This document shows, piece after piece, positions 1 to 8,970 of a stretch of DNA of 44,505 nucleotides. The notes beneath the pieces were generated by a model, which worked only from the letters and a program-made list of their open reading frames with translations, had not been told where the DNA came from and did not search any database. The first letter of the stretch is position 1. Each line of letters opens with the position of its first letter. A program made the position numbers and the translations under genes. Source of the stretch: Verrucomicrobiota bacterium (lineage in GTDB: Bacteria > Verrucomicrobiota > Verrucomicrobiia > Verrucomicrobiales > Akkermansiaceae); assembly GCA_004293285.1 (NCBI GenBank), contig RDYF01000050.1, forward strand, positions 1-44,505, read 5' to 3'.

Positions 1-773
1 ATCGCAATGGCAGATTGTTCGGCAATTTCTTCCGTTGCCCCCAAATCCGCCACCATCGCCGTGTTGTATGCATTCAAGGCCTTCGAAGATTGCTTCAACG
101 CTTCGTAAGCATTCGCCACGCAAAAGGCCACTTGAGCGCGCTGATAAGCAGGCAGTTTCTCTTGCAAACGAGCTTCTCCTAAGGAAACCAGTCGCTGCCA
201 AGATTTCGTCCGCAAGGCATCCCAGAACATGTAGATTTCCAACTGCTTGAGATGATGCTCGCGCATCAGTCCGTCTTTGCGAAACACTTCTACGCCCTTG
301 GCCAAACCGTCCAGATCGCCCAATCGACGCATGCACTCGAGCTCATAAAAGCCCGCCAAGGTCGAGTAGTTGTTGTCCAAAGCCGCCGTTGGCTTGAACA
401 TCTCCTTGACCTTCACGAAAAGATCTTTGGCTTCTGCATACTTGCGAGCTTGGTAAAATTCCATCGCCTCGCGATACATTTTGGGCTCGAGCAGATACAC
501 CGCCTGCACCTCAGAAAGCTTCATGTCGGTGGTGTCGATCGCTTGAGGGGTCGGACGATAGCGAATTTCACTCCGAGTCGCTGCCACGATGAAAGCATTA
601 TCCGAAGTGCCGTCTTCGTAGATGAGTAAGGCCGGAGCTTGCTGAGGAGTCACTGCCGCTGGGGCCGCCGCAGCGGGCGCAGCAGGCGCAGCCGGAGCGG
701 GTGCTTGCTGAGCGGAAGCGATTGCCATCAGCGAAATGATCGCAGAGCCAGAGAAAGAAAAAATGGTTTTCAT
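1..773 (-). CDS. Exported tetratricopeptide-like protein, 3' part outside window
   Basis: Reading frame open from an ATG at 773 to the left edge, so at least 257 residues are seen and the C-terminus is missing. Residues 1-24 form a signal peptide ending in a Ser-Ala-Gln region, followed by an Ala/Pro-rich linker to about residue 48. The rest is helical with repeats resembling TPR units (for example a segment on an enlarging 'EFYQARKYAEAKDLF' pattern near residue 95). It starts 29 bases after the stop of the large TPR protein and is probably last or near last in the ExbB/ExbD operon. The function is unknown; a periplasmic partner of the ExbB/ExbD motor is an inference from position. Confidence 0.75.
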   Translation of the reverse strand, partial: MKTIFSFSGSAIISLMAIASAQQAPAPAAPAAPAAAAPAAVTPQQAPALLIYEDGTSDNAFIVAATRSEIRYRPTPQAIDTTDMKLSEVQAVYLLEPKMYREAMEFYQARKYAEAKDLFVKVKEMFKPTAALDNNYSTLAGFYELECMRRLGDLDGLAKGVEVFRKDGLMREHHLKQLEIYMFWDALRTKSWQRLVSLGEARLQEKLPAYQRAQVAFCVANAYEALKQSSKALNAYNTAMVADLGATEEIAEQSAIA

Positions 774-802
774 AGAAATGGGATACTGTTCGAATAGGAT
801 GT

Positions 803-3799
803 TTATTTTCTCGCTTCCTCTGCCTCTTTTTTCTGTTGAGCAAAGGACTTAATGCCGGGACGGGCTTCGTATTCCTTCACTAGATCTTCTACGGCTTTCC
901 ACTGATCCTTCTCTTCCTGCGTCATCTTCTCGTAAATCCGACGCGTGGAATCGACATAATTGTAGCCGCCATTGTAAGCACCTTGACGATCGCTGGGCTT
1001 GCCCTCAACCCCCGGTTGATCGCGCTCCCACAGCAACTCCATCCAGCGCTTGCAAGCTGGCGCAGAATAGCGAATCGCACCGCGCTGGTTGCCGAAGCAG
1101 ATCGAGGAGTAACTGAAAATCGCCTCGTTGATTTGATTCATCTTCTCGTAGGACTGCGCCAGCAACATGTTCACAGGTCCTGAATAGGCCGAAAAATTAT
1201 TGGTCTTCCGGTCCATGTAGAGCTTCGCCGCTTCATTCACCTTGGTCCAATCTTCCTTCGCAGCAAGCAGCTCGACTTTGCGATACAATGCTTTTTCACG
1301 CTGAGGCTTCTTGTCCGAATTGGCGAAAACCTCATCGAGATCCTTGATCCCGGCTTCGAGATCCGCAGCCAATTTGCTTCTGCCAAGAACGTCGGCACGA
1401 CCAAACATCGCTTCGAATTTGTAGCCTCCATCCTTGCGACTCAGTGCTTCCGAGTAGTAATCCAGAGCCTCTCGCGGCGTGCCCGTTTTTTCGCGAATGA
1501 AATCGCCAACGCGCACCAAAATGAACGATGTCAGGTCTTTCGGAGAAAACGCCGATTTGAGCTCGGTGAACAACACTTTGATCATCGCCTCCGCCTTGCT
1601 GCGCTCACCATCATCCTTGGTGTTTTTCAAAAGATCTTCAAAAACACCAATCACCGCCATCCGCAACAGAGCCCGAGCTACCGTATCCTTCGCTTGGATC
1701 TTGGGGAAATTGTAGTAATGCTCTTTGAGTTGCTCGGGGCTATTTTTGGTCAGATAAAACTCGGTGTAAGAGCCAATCGCCTCTTCCAAGCCTCGCGACA
1801 TCGGATCTCCTGCCATTTCCGCAATCACATCGCGCAAACGCTCCAAGCCCTCGTCACCACGACCCACCGCATCCATCGCATAAATGCCCGCGACAGCTGC
1901 CTGGGTGCGATAAGGCGAACCATCGGCATACTCTTTCCAGTATTGATCAATCCATGGCACCGCATCCTTGATGCGCGGATTGCCTTCTTTGCCCGTACCT
2001 CTCTCACCAAGCATGGCGATCAGCAGATAGACCGACTCACCGGCCACCATTTTGGCACCGCGACGCTTGGCCAATTCAAAACCCATTTTGTAGTACTTTT
2101 CCGCCTCATCGTTGCGAGACTCCGAAAAGAGCACATTCCCTTTCATGTTGAAGGCCAAATCCAACACCTCTGTTTGGGGGAATTCTTTTTCGAGACGATC
2201 CAATTTTTCCAAAGCCGGGGCATTCTCGCTGAGCGCGTAATGGCACGTCGCACGATCATACAAAGCAAAGGGCAGATAGGGATTTTTTCCCGCTTCGGGA
2301 AACTCTTTCAAGAAAGCATCCAACAATGTCGCAGCTTTGGCAAAATCTTGCAGCTTGGCCATGTTGGAGCCTTGGAAAAACAGCGAAGCTTGACGGAATT
2401 TCGACTTAGGATACTCGGCAGCATGACGATCGAGCAGTGGCTGAGCTTTCTCGTATAGTCCCTCGTAGTAGTGAGAACCACCCAAAACGTGCAAGCAGAT
2501 GTCGTGCTGCTCCGAACCTTTTTCCAACTTGTCGATCATCAAGTTCGCCACCTCGATGCATTTCTTGTACTGCCCTTCGTAGAAAAGCGAAGTAAGCATC
2601 ATGCGGCGAACCGCAGGAACGTGCTCGGAATTGGGGAAAACTTTAAGGAATGTCTGACCATACTTCTCGGTGGTCAACACCTCTCCAATGATCGAACTGG
2701 TGCGCACCAACTGGAACAAGTTGTTTTCGCGCTTTTCGTGCTTGGGATAGTAGAGTTCCAGATTTTCGTATGCCGCAAAAGCGCCGCGCGCGTTGCCATT
2801 GATTTCGTGAATGTATGCCAAGGCCAACAACTGCGTAATTTCGGGATTTTTTGTCTCGCGATTGAACTTGGTAACAGTCTCTTCCGACAATTTCAGCTTG
2901 TCGGCAGAAATCGCACGCGGGCCGTCCATCACACCTCGACGTTTGCCAATGCTGGCACGACGGACCTTGATGTCGTCCAAAATCACCTCGGTGGGCGAAA
3001 CCATCTGATACAAGGTAATCGCCGCGCGTTCCATCTGGGCTTGATAGGCATCATGTGCGAGCTTCAAAAAGATGGGGTTAAACTCCTGCATTTCGAAAGG
3101 CTCGATGACAATATCAGCACGATTCTTTTCAATGAAATCGAGAATGGTCTGTTCATTGCCTTTGGCCGTGGCGGCGTTAACAAAGGCTTGGAACGCCGCA
3201 ACAATGCCTGCATCGGGAGTCGGGAATACAAACTTGTTCTTGAGGGCGATTTCGAGATTTTCCATGCCCTCCGCCAACTTACCCGTACGGAAATAGCAGA
3301 TGGACAAGTTGATGTAATAAGGACCTTTTTGGTATTCATCCTTACCGCGCTCATTGCTGCGCTCTTGGAGGAATTTTTTGTACTGCGTGATGGCCAAGTC
3401 ATACTGCTCCGCACCCATGGCCGCATCGCCCCATTTGAGCAATGCCGTTTTGTGATAGATATTGCCCGAACCATCTTGGTTGGGAGGAAACTCGCGGTAG
3501 CAAGTCTCAAATGCTTTCATCGCCGCATCAAACTGACGCAGTTTGGACAAACAGATGCCGCGACGATAATGCAACACGCCAATGCGCGAGCCGTAGAGCG
3601 ATTTGAGATTGGGACGATTGCACGCCGCCTCAAGAATCTGAGCAGCTTCGGCCCATTTCCCGGTTTTCATGAATTCCAAGGACTTGCTGACTTGCTCATC
3701 AAGGCTTCCGCCTTGGGCATGAAGCAATGGGGCGCCCACAAGGGCAACACCGGCACCCAATAGGCTGGCTCGGAGAACGGAATGACTGAAGTGGTTCAT
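803..3799 (-). CDS. Large periplasmic TPR-repeat protein
   Basis: A 998-residue protein with an N-terminal signal peptide (cleavage likely after Ala28, HA-QG). The mature protein is an almost continuous array of helix-pair repeats with the TPR pattern of small and bulky residues (for example 'AMKAFETCYREFP', 'AITQYKKFLQERS', 'YYSEALSRKDGG'), like tol-pal-associated YbgF or BamD-type solenoids but far longer. No enzymatic motif is visible. It lies 161 bases downstream of the second ExbD gene, with a terminator-like hairpin between, and is followed after 29 bases by another exported protein. In related bacteria such TPR proteins often accompany ExbB/ExbD pairs; a role as periplasmic scaffold driven by the motor is inferred. 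Confidence 0.85.
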   Translation of the reverse strand: MNHFSHSVLRASLLGAGVALVGAPLLHAQGGSLDEQVSKSLEFMKTGKWAEAAQILEAACNRPNLKSLYGSRIGVLHYRRGICLSKLRQFDAAMKAFETCYREFPPNQDGSGNIYHKTALLKWGDAAMGAEQYDLAITQYKKFLQERSNERGKDEYQKGPYYINLSICYFRTGKLAEGMENLEIALKNKFVFPTPDAGIVAAFQAFVNAATAKGNEQTILDFIEKNRADIVIEPFEMQEFNPIFLKLAHDAYQAQMERAAITLYQMVSPTEVILDDIKVRRASIGKRRGVMDGPRAISADKLKLSEETVTKFNRETKNPEITQLLALAYIHEINGNARGAFAAYENLELYYPKHEKRENNLFQLVRTSSIIGEVLTTEKYGQTFLKVFPNSEHVPAVRRMMLTSLFYEGQYKKCIEVANLMIDKLEKGSEQHDICLHVLGGSHYYEGLYEKAQPLLDRHAAEYPKSKFRQASLFFQGSNMAKLQDFAKAATLLDAFLKEFPEAGKNPYLPFALYDRATCHYALSENAPALEKLDRLEKEFPQTEVLDLAFNMKGNVLFSESRNDEAEKYYKMGFELAKRRGAKMVAGESVYLLIAMLGERGTGKEGNPRIKDAVPWIDQYWKEYADGSPYRTQAAVAGIYAMDAVGRGDEGLERLRDVIAEMAGDPMSRGLEEAIGSYTEFYLTKNSPEQLKEHYYNFPKIQAKDTVARALLRMAVIGVFEDLLKNTKDDGERSKAEAMIKVLFTELKSAFSPKDLTSFILVRVGDFIREKTGTPREALDYYSEALSRKDGGYKFEAMFGRADVLGRSKLAADLEAGIKDLDEVFANSDKKPQREKALYRKVELLAAKEDWTKVNEAAKLYMDRKTNNFSAYSGPVNMLLAQSYEKMNQINEAIFSYSSICFGNQRGAIRYSAPACKRWMELLWERDQPGVEGKPSDRQGAYNGGYNYVDSTRRIYEKMTQEEKDQWKAVEDLVKEYEARPGIKSFAQQKKEAEEARK

Positions 3800-3893
3800 A
3801 ACAAATGGTTTTGTTGATCAGAAGATACTGCGACTTGAATACTCGGCAAGGAGGAACAATGGAGAAACGAAAAAATCAGAAAAAACTTGGCAG

Positions 3894-3938
3894 AAAAAAA
3901 CCGGAGCGCAATCCGCAGGGGCGGACGGGCGACCCCGG
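3894..3938 (-). terminator. Terminator or attenuator between exbD and the TPR gene
   Basis: On the minus strand a G+C-rich imperfect hairpin (outer CCGG/CCGG, inner TCCGC-CCCT-GCGGA with a GCG/CGC segment between) is followed by seven T residues. It begins 23 bases after the stop codon of the upstream ExbD gene and lies 95 bases before the TPR start. It would cut transcription from the exbB-exbD-exbD part before the TPR genes. Confidence 0.5.
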
Positions 3939-3960
3939 TGCTTCGCAATCGTGCAAGACC

Positions 3961-4425
3961 TCAGTCGACCAGATCGGTAAAGGTCACCGAGCTAATCCCA
4001 GCGCCAACAAGCGCATTGAGGACGTCGATCACCCGCTGCTGGTTCGCACCAGGATCCACCCACATCTGCACGAGGGGTTTTTTGTCGCCCGAATTGGCGC
4101 CAGCGGCGTAAAGCGTCAGTTGCTGCGTCAACAAGGGCAGAGAGCGCACACTTGTATCCGTATCAAGCACCTGCTGACTTGCTCCCGAGCCCGTGAAAAT
4201 GGCTCCGTTAGCATCCACCTTGATGAACAAAGGCTCAATGTCAGGCATGTTGGCACTTTCGCTCGACATCGATGGAAGCGCCAGAGGAACATCCACCTCT
4301 TTCTTCTGAATGGTCGTAGCAACCAAGAAATAAATCAGAAGCAAGAAACAGACGTCAATCAGAGAAGAGATGTCCAACGCAGGGAGTGCCTCTTCCGCGT
4401 TTTGGTATTTTTTATGACGTGCCAT
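3961..4425 (-). CDS. exbD: ExbD/TolR-type biopolymer transport protein (second copy)
   Basis: A 154-residue protein with the ExbD/TolR layout: short cytoplasmic N-terminus, one transmembrane helix at about residues 19-38 containing the essential aspartate in 'LIDVCFLLLIYF' (Asp26), then a periplasmic domain. With ExbB/TolQ proteins it forms a proton-driven inner-membrane motor. It follows the first ExbD gene with 17 bases between them. The two copies are clearly diverged, so a heteromeric ExbD dimer in the ExbB ring is possible. TolR and ExbD cannot be told apart from sequence alone. Confidence 0.88.
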   Translation of the reverse strand: MARHKKYQNAEEALPALDISSLIDVCFLLLIYFLVATTIQKKEVDVPLALPSMSSESANMPDIEPLFIKVDANGAIFTGSGASQQVLDTDTSVRSLPLLTQQLTLYAAGANSGDKKPLVQMWVDPGANQQRVIDVLNALVGAGISSVTFTDLVD

Positions 4426-4442
4426 GGTTTTTTGTGGATAAA

Positions 4443-4889
4443 TTATTTGTCAGTGGAATAGGTTGCGAAAATCACTTGCTCCACACCTGCTTTCGCCGAG
4501 GCGGCAATCGCTTTGCGAGAAAATTTGAACACTGCATCCTTGTCGCCGCGCAAGTGAAGCTTGGATTTGTAACTCACCAAGTCGTTCGCTTCTTTGGCTT
4601 TTTTGACCATTTCAAAAATCTCTTCGTCCGATGACAGTGGCTCACCACGCTCGGATTTGTAGGATCCATCGCGATACACATTGATCACGATTCGACCATT
4701 TTTCTCTTCTTGCTTCTTACCAAAACTGGCAATCGGCGGGCGGACGTCCGAGTCCTGTTTGACAATCGCCTGGCTGGAATTGACCACGAAGAAAATCAAC
4801 AACAAGAACACCATGTCAATCATGGGAGACATGTCCAAGGCGCATTCATCGCTATCTCCTGCGCTTGCATCTCTGAGTTTGGAGGACAT
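4443..4889 (-). CDS. exbD: ExbD/TolR-type biopolymer transport protein (first copy)
   Basis: A 148-residue protein with an acidic N-terminus and a single transmembrane helix around residues 21-40 containing the motif 'MSPMIDMVFLLLIFF', in which Asp25 is the expected proton-carrying residue. The C-terminal periplasmic half ends in the usual ExbD pattern ('FKFSRKAIAASAKAGVEQVI'). It is 80 bases downstream of the ExbB/TolQ gene, so the order is the standard exbB-exbD with a second exbD after it. Confidence 0.9.
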   Translation of the reverse strand: MSSKLRDASAGDSDECALDMSPMIDMVFLLLIFFVVNSSQAIVKQDSDVRPPIASFGKKQEEKNGRIVINVYRDGSYKSERGEPLSSDEEIFEMVKKAKEANDLVSYKSKLHLRGDKDAVFKFSRKAIAASAKAGVEQVIFATYSTDK

Positions 4890-4969
4890 TGGGCAAAGTA
4901 GTTTGGGTTACAAAAATGTTCCACTGCTGTGCTTCTCATTGAAACACAGCAATGGAGCAGCACAAAGAA

Positions 4970-5764
4970 TTAGACGGCAATGCCTTCAGGAATCTTAGCG
5001 TAAATCGTGTCCGAATTCACGGTCGCGGTCGCAGCGTTGATCATGTCTTCCGCGGCTTTGATCGACTCAGAAGTCAGGTCAGCCAAGCGGTTTTTGAAGT
5101 AGAAGAACATGGAGATGCAGGGAATCGCGTTCACCAGACCCCAGAGAGTCGTCAGTAGCGCAACCGAAATGTCACCAGCGAGCTGCGAAGGGTCGGCAGA
5201 ACCTGTTTCGGCGAGAGTACCGAAGCAACCCACCATCCCGATCACCGTTCCAAGCAGTCCAAGCATAGGCGAGGTCTGCGCGCAGAGTGAAATGTAGTTG
5301 ATCCATGTCATCGACGTACGAGTCTCGTTGTTGACGAAGTCGGCCATGGCATCTTCGACTTGATCACGACCCAAATCCTCAGGACGCGTTGCATCAATAT
5401 TAGGGAAAGAGTAGGCCACGAGGCGACCCAAGTAGCTAGGGTGAGAGGCAGCAAGTTCAATCGCGGAACGAACACGCACATTGGTCATGTGATCCATCAA
5501 CTGCATCTTCAAATCATCCGGGCAATACTTCGCCTTGGTCATGTTCATGAAGCAATAAATGGTCAAAGCAATGAAGGCCACGATCGCAGCACCGATGAAC
5601 AACATCGTTGGTCCACCATCGATCACCCACTTCGTCAACATGGACTTTTTCGAAGCAGGAACTTTATCTGCAGCCTGCGCCATCAATGCTGGCATCGTGA
5701 CGAGACTGGTTGTGATGATAGCAGCCATGGTCTTGGCGCGCGAGGTAACGAGTTTTTCGATCAT
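4970..5764 (-). CDS. exbB: MotA/TolQ/ExbB proton channel family protein
   Basis: A 264-residue inner-membrane protein. An N-terminal hydrophobic segment (about residues 13-31) precedes the three family helices (about 46-72, 155-180 and 192-222). The family signature is visible in 'LGLLGTVIGMVGCFGTLAE' and in the last helix 'AGDISVALLTTLWGLVNAIP', with the conserved Thr/Pro positions. It forms the pentameric stator-like ring that conducts protons with the ExbD dimer. First gene of the minus-strand operon; the 192 bases between it and uxaC must hold both divergent promoters, though I see no convincing consensus promoter there. Confidence 0.9.
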   Translation of the reverse strand: MIEKLVTSRAKTMAAIITTSLVTMPALMAQAADKVPASKKSMLTKWVIDGGPTMLFIGAAIVAFIALTIYCFMNMTKAKYCPDDLKMQLMDHMTNVRVRSAIELAASHPSYLGRLVAYSFPNIDATRPEDLGRDQVEDAMADFVNNETRTSMTWINYISLCAQTSPMLGLLGTVIGMVGCFGTLAETGSADPSQLAGDISVALLTTLWGLVNAIPCISMFFYFKNRLADLTSESIKAAEDMINAATATVNSDTIYAKIPEGIAV

Positions 5765-5956
5765 AGGGTTGTACGGTTAGAACTGTGCACGGAGTATTTC
5801 AGCAAGTTTTCTTCCGTCGACAAGGAAGAATTGTGAAAATTTTTTCGACAACACAATTCATTTGACAACATGCACTTCCCGTGAATCGAAGGAAATGGGT
5901 CATCCTCACATTCTTTCCTTGGCATTCTCCATTTTTTTTCTCAACTTCAATGTTCG

Positions 5957-7354
5957 ATGAAATATTTGCATAAAAACTTCTTCCTCAGCAGCCCCATGGC
6001 GCAGCGACTGTTTCACGAAGTCGCTAAAGAAGCACCCATCTACGATTACCATTGCCACTTGTCCCCTGCCGAAATTGCTCACAATCATCGCTGGGAAAAC
6101 ATCACTGATTTGTGGCTAGGAAGCGACCACTACAAGTGGCGATTGATGCGTGCCAACGGCATCGCCGAGCACTTTGTCACAGGCGACGCCTCGCCCCGCG
6201 AAAAATTCCAAGCCTGGGCCGAGACGATGCCTTATGCACTGCGCAATCCCATGCATCACTGGGTCCATCTGGAACTGCGCCAGTATTTTGGCATCGAAGA
6301 TCTACTCTGCCCCGCCAGCGCCGAGAGCATCTGGGAACGCTGCAATCATGTGCTCCAGTCACCGGACTTTTGCGTGCACGGCTTACTCCAAAAATTCCGT
6401 GTCGCGATGGTCGGCACTACGGATGACCCCGCCGATTCTCTCGATGATCACTGGACCATTCGTCAATCTTCTCTGAGCACGAAAGTCTTGCCGACTTTCC
6501 GACCCGATAAAGCTTTCGCCATTGATCAAGGTGCCGCTTACCAAGCATGGATCCAAAAACTAGCTCACACCTGCGGTCGCAGCATCACCACATTGGAGGA
6601 TTTGCTCGCAGCCCTGAAACAGCGTCACGATGACTTCCACGCTGTGGGTGGACGGATGTCCGATCATAGTCTCGATCACTGCCCTACGTGCGATTGCGAT
6701 GAGGCCACCGCCGCCAAGATCTTTCGCTGCGCGATGGCAGGCGATTCCATTAGTCCCGCAGAAAAAGACCAATTCACTCATTTCCTGATGGTGTACTTTG
6801 GAGAGCTCGATGCCGCCCAAGGGTGGACCAAGCAACTTCACCTTGGGCCTTTCCGTAACACCAACTCCCGTCTTGCAGAGAAGCTGGGACCCGATCGCGG
6901 ATTCGATACCATTGGCGATAGCCCCCAAGGACACGGACTGGTGCATTATCTCGACACACTCTCACGCCGTGATTCCTTGCCGGGCATCATTCTTTACAAC
7001 ATCAACCCGCGCGACAATTACCTCTTCGCCGCTCTCACCGGAGCCTTTCAAGATGGCAGCCGACCCGGCAAAATCCAATTTGGCTCGGGCTGGTGGTTCC
7101 TCGATCAAAAGGACGGCATGGAGCAACAACTCAATGCCCTCTCTTCCACTGGCCTGCTCTCGCGCTTCGTCGGCATGCTTACGGACTCCCGCAGTTTCCT
7201 CTCTTTTCCCCGCCACGAATACTTCCGTCGCATTCTCTGCGAAATGATAGGCACCGAGGCCGACCGCGGGGAACTGCCTGATGATTTCGACACCTTGGCG
7301 CAACTCGTCAGGGCGGTCTGTTCCGAAAATGCCAAACTGATGATTGATCCTTAG
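5957..7354 (+). CDS. uxaC: Glucuronate isomerase (uronate isomerase)
   Basis: A 465-residue protein, the usual length for UxaC, of the amidohydrolase superfamily. It interconverts D-glucuronate with fructuronate and galacturonate with tagaturonate, the first step of hexuronate catabolism in the cytoplasm. The characteristic N-terminus ('FFLSSPMAQRLFHEVAKEAPIYDYHCHLSP') is complete when read from its first Met; His32 and His34 of the HxH motif are the metal ligands. 'VGTTDDP', the 'RPDKAF' region and the 'GSGWWFLDQKDGMEQQL' and 'TDSRSFLSFPRHEYFRRILC' stretches near the C-terminus are hallmarks. No other hexuronate-pathway gene is in the window. Confidence 0.95.
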   Translation: MKYLHKNFFLSSPMAQRLFHEVAKEAPIYDYHCHLSPAEIAHNHRWENITDLWLGSDHYKWRLMRANGIAEHFVTGDASPREKFQAWAETMPYALRNPMHHWVHLELRQYFGIEDLLCPASAESIWERCNHVLQSPDFCVHGLLQKFRVAMVGTTDDPADSLDDHWTIRQSSLSTKVLPTFRPDKAFAIDQGAAYQAWIQKLAHTCGRSITTLEDLLAALKQRHDDFHAVGGRMSDHSLDHCPTCDCDEATAAKIFRCAMAGDSISPAEKDQFTHFLMVYFGELDAAQGWTKQLHLGPFRNTNSRLAEKLGPDRGFDTIGDSPQGHGLVHYLDTLSRRDSLPGIILYNINPRDNYLFAALTGAFQDGSRPGKIQFGSGWWFLDQKDGMEQQLNALSSTGLLSRFVGMLTDSRSFLSFPRHEYFRRILCEMIGTEADRGELPDDFDTLAQLVRAVCSENAKLMIDP

Positions 7355-7377
7355 CAACCATTCACTTCAAAAAAACC

Positions 7378-8391
7378 ATGAATCGAATTGCCACTGCCAT
7401 TGTTTGTCTCTCACTGCTCCACTCCTCCACCTACTCTCAGACTGCGGCCGATTTATTGAAAGAATTGCAAGCTTGCATGAATCGACCGAATGACATTGCC
7501 CCCATCGTGCGCAAAATGCGTGCACTCCCGAACTCGGAGCGCAAGCAGCTCATCACGAAAGTAGAGCGCGCATGGCCGAAGGTTCGACAGCAATATCTGT
7601 CGGACCTCAAACAAGCCATTCAAACAGCGCAAAGCCGTGGTAATCCTGCAGAATCCCATGGTCGCATTGATCAATTGCGCCAGCAGTTTCTCGTCGCATA
7701 CCGACTCCCCGAAAGGGAAATGAGCACCGCTCTCAAGAGTCAAAGCGCACCGGCTCTGCGTGAGCTTCATGCGCGCATGCTGCCGTCGGCTCAGTCGATC
7801 ATCCAAGCTGGCGGACCGAATTTGAAGGCGGCTCAATACCGAGCGACCACCCTAGCAACGTTTCGCGATGAATTGCTGCGCACCGACTCCTCGCGATTGG
7901 CGGCCGACACCCTTCAAAGCTTGCGACTCACCGAACAAAATCTCGCCTTGAATTCCTCCGCCGTGCATCGCAATGCCGCCCGCGTTCACGAAAAAAATCG
8001 CCTCATCGCGATGCAGAGCCGACTGCCGTCTGATGCCATCCAAGGGATTGAAGAATGCAACAAATGGCGCATTCTTGCGGGACTCCATCCATGCATCATC
8101 GACCCCAAACTCTGTCTCACTGCCCATGATCACGCGAAGGACATGGCACAAAATGATTTCTTTTCTCACCAAAGCCCCATCGCTGGCAAAAAAACTCCCT
8201 GGGATCGAGCGATGCGATTTTCCACCACGGCCTCTGGGGAAAACATTTTCATGGGGTCGAGCTCCTACTCGATCGCCAACAAGCGCTGGTTCCACTCGCC
8301 CAGCCATCACAAAGTCATGTTTGACGCAAGCTTTCGCCGCATCGGATTAGCCCGATACGGCGAACACTGGGTGCAAATGTTTGGCCGCTGA
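7378..8391 (+). CDS. Exported CAP-domain (SCP/PR1-like) protein
   Basis: A 337-residue protein with a signal peptide (about residues 1-20). The middle (residues 25-215) is helical and charged without a recognised domain. The C-terminal 115 residues are a CAP domain: 'EECNKWRILAGLHPCIIDPKLC', 'AHDHAKDMAQNDFFSHQSP', 'GENIFMG' and 'WFHSPSHHKVMFD', with the His and Glu residues of the CAP cavity. The domain's activity in bacteria is largely unknown. It starts 23 bases after uxaC on the same strand, so co-transcription is possible, but there is no obvious functional link. Confidence 0.85.
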   Translation: MNRIATAIVCLSLLHSSTYSQTAADLLKELQACMNRPNDIAPIVRKMRALPNSERKQLITKVERAWPKVRQQYLSDLKQAIQTAQSRGNPAESHGRIDQLRQQFLVAYRLPEREMSTALKSQSAPALRELHARMLPSAQSIIQAGGPNLKAAQYRATTLATFRDELLRTDSSRLAADTLQSLRLTEQNLALNSSAVHRNAARVHEKNRLIAMQSRLPSDAIQGIEECNKWRILAGLHPCIIDPKLCLTAHDHAKDMAQNDFFSHQSPIAGKKTPWDRAMRFSTTASGENIFMGSSSYSIANKRWFHSPSHHKVMFDASFRRIGLARYGEHWVQMFGR

Positions 8392-8417
8392 TTCACAACC
8401 GCCACTCCCCCCTTTTC

Positions 8418-8936
8418 TCATCGCTCGACTTCGCGCAAAGCCTCGCGCACGGCGCGCTTGAAACCATCGTCGTTAGGGCTTCCGTGCCAGCGCAATTTGC
8501 CATCTACGCCATACACCGCAGCATGCGGCAAACCCGCAAAGTCCACTCCGATCGATCCACCACTGACGACAGGGTAGGTCACACGCGCTTTTTTCAGCAC
8601 GGCCAAAATGGCGTCTTTCGAGCTGTTCTGACGCTCCACACCAATCACAACCAAGCCTTTTTTCTCACCCGACTTCGCCATCCGTTGCAAGTCCGGTAGC
8701 AGAGCGATGCATGGTCCGCAGTTCACGCCCCAAGCATCCAAAATCACCACTTTGCCGGCCAAAGCTTTAGGATCCAAGTCGGCTTCGTTCACCGAGGGAC
8801 CAAAGGACAGGCTTTCCAAACTCACATCGGGAACCTGGGCTTGATCTTTTTCCTTAGCACCCGCCAAAGGCAGAACGCAACAAACGCTCAGCAGGGTGAG
8901 GCAACGCACGATCGCAGGCAATTTCATCCATTTCAT
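8418..8936 (-). CDS. TlpA-like thioredoxin-fold protein, exported
   Basis: A 172-residue protein with an N-terminal signal peptide (to about Ala27) and a thioredoxin fold. The redox motif is CGPC at residues 73-76, in 'LDAWGVNCGPCIALLPDL', followed by 'VVIGVERQNS' and the cis-Pro region 'GLPHAAVYGVDGKLRW'. These features match periplasmic TlpA/ResA-type thiol-disulfide proteins that reduce disulfides in envelope proteins or cytochrome c maturation. It converges with the CAP gene (26 bases apart). The substrate is unknown. Confidence 0.85.
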   Translation of the reverse strand: MKWMKLPAIVRCLTLLSVCCVLPLAGAKEKDQAQVPDVSLESLSFGPSVNEADLDPKALAGKVVILDAWGVNCGPCIALLPDLQRMAKSGEKKGLVVIGVERQNSSKDAILAVLKKARVTYPVVSGGSIGVDFAGLPHAAVYGVDGKLRWHGSPNDDGFKRAVREALREVER

Positions 8937-8970
8937 ACCTTATCATAACGCCGCCCATCGGGAAATTGTT

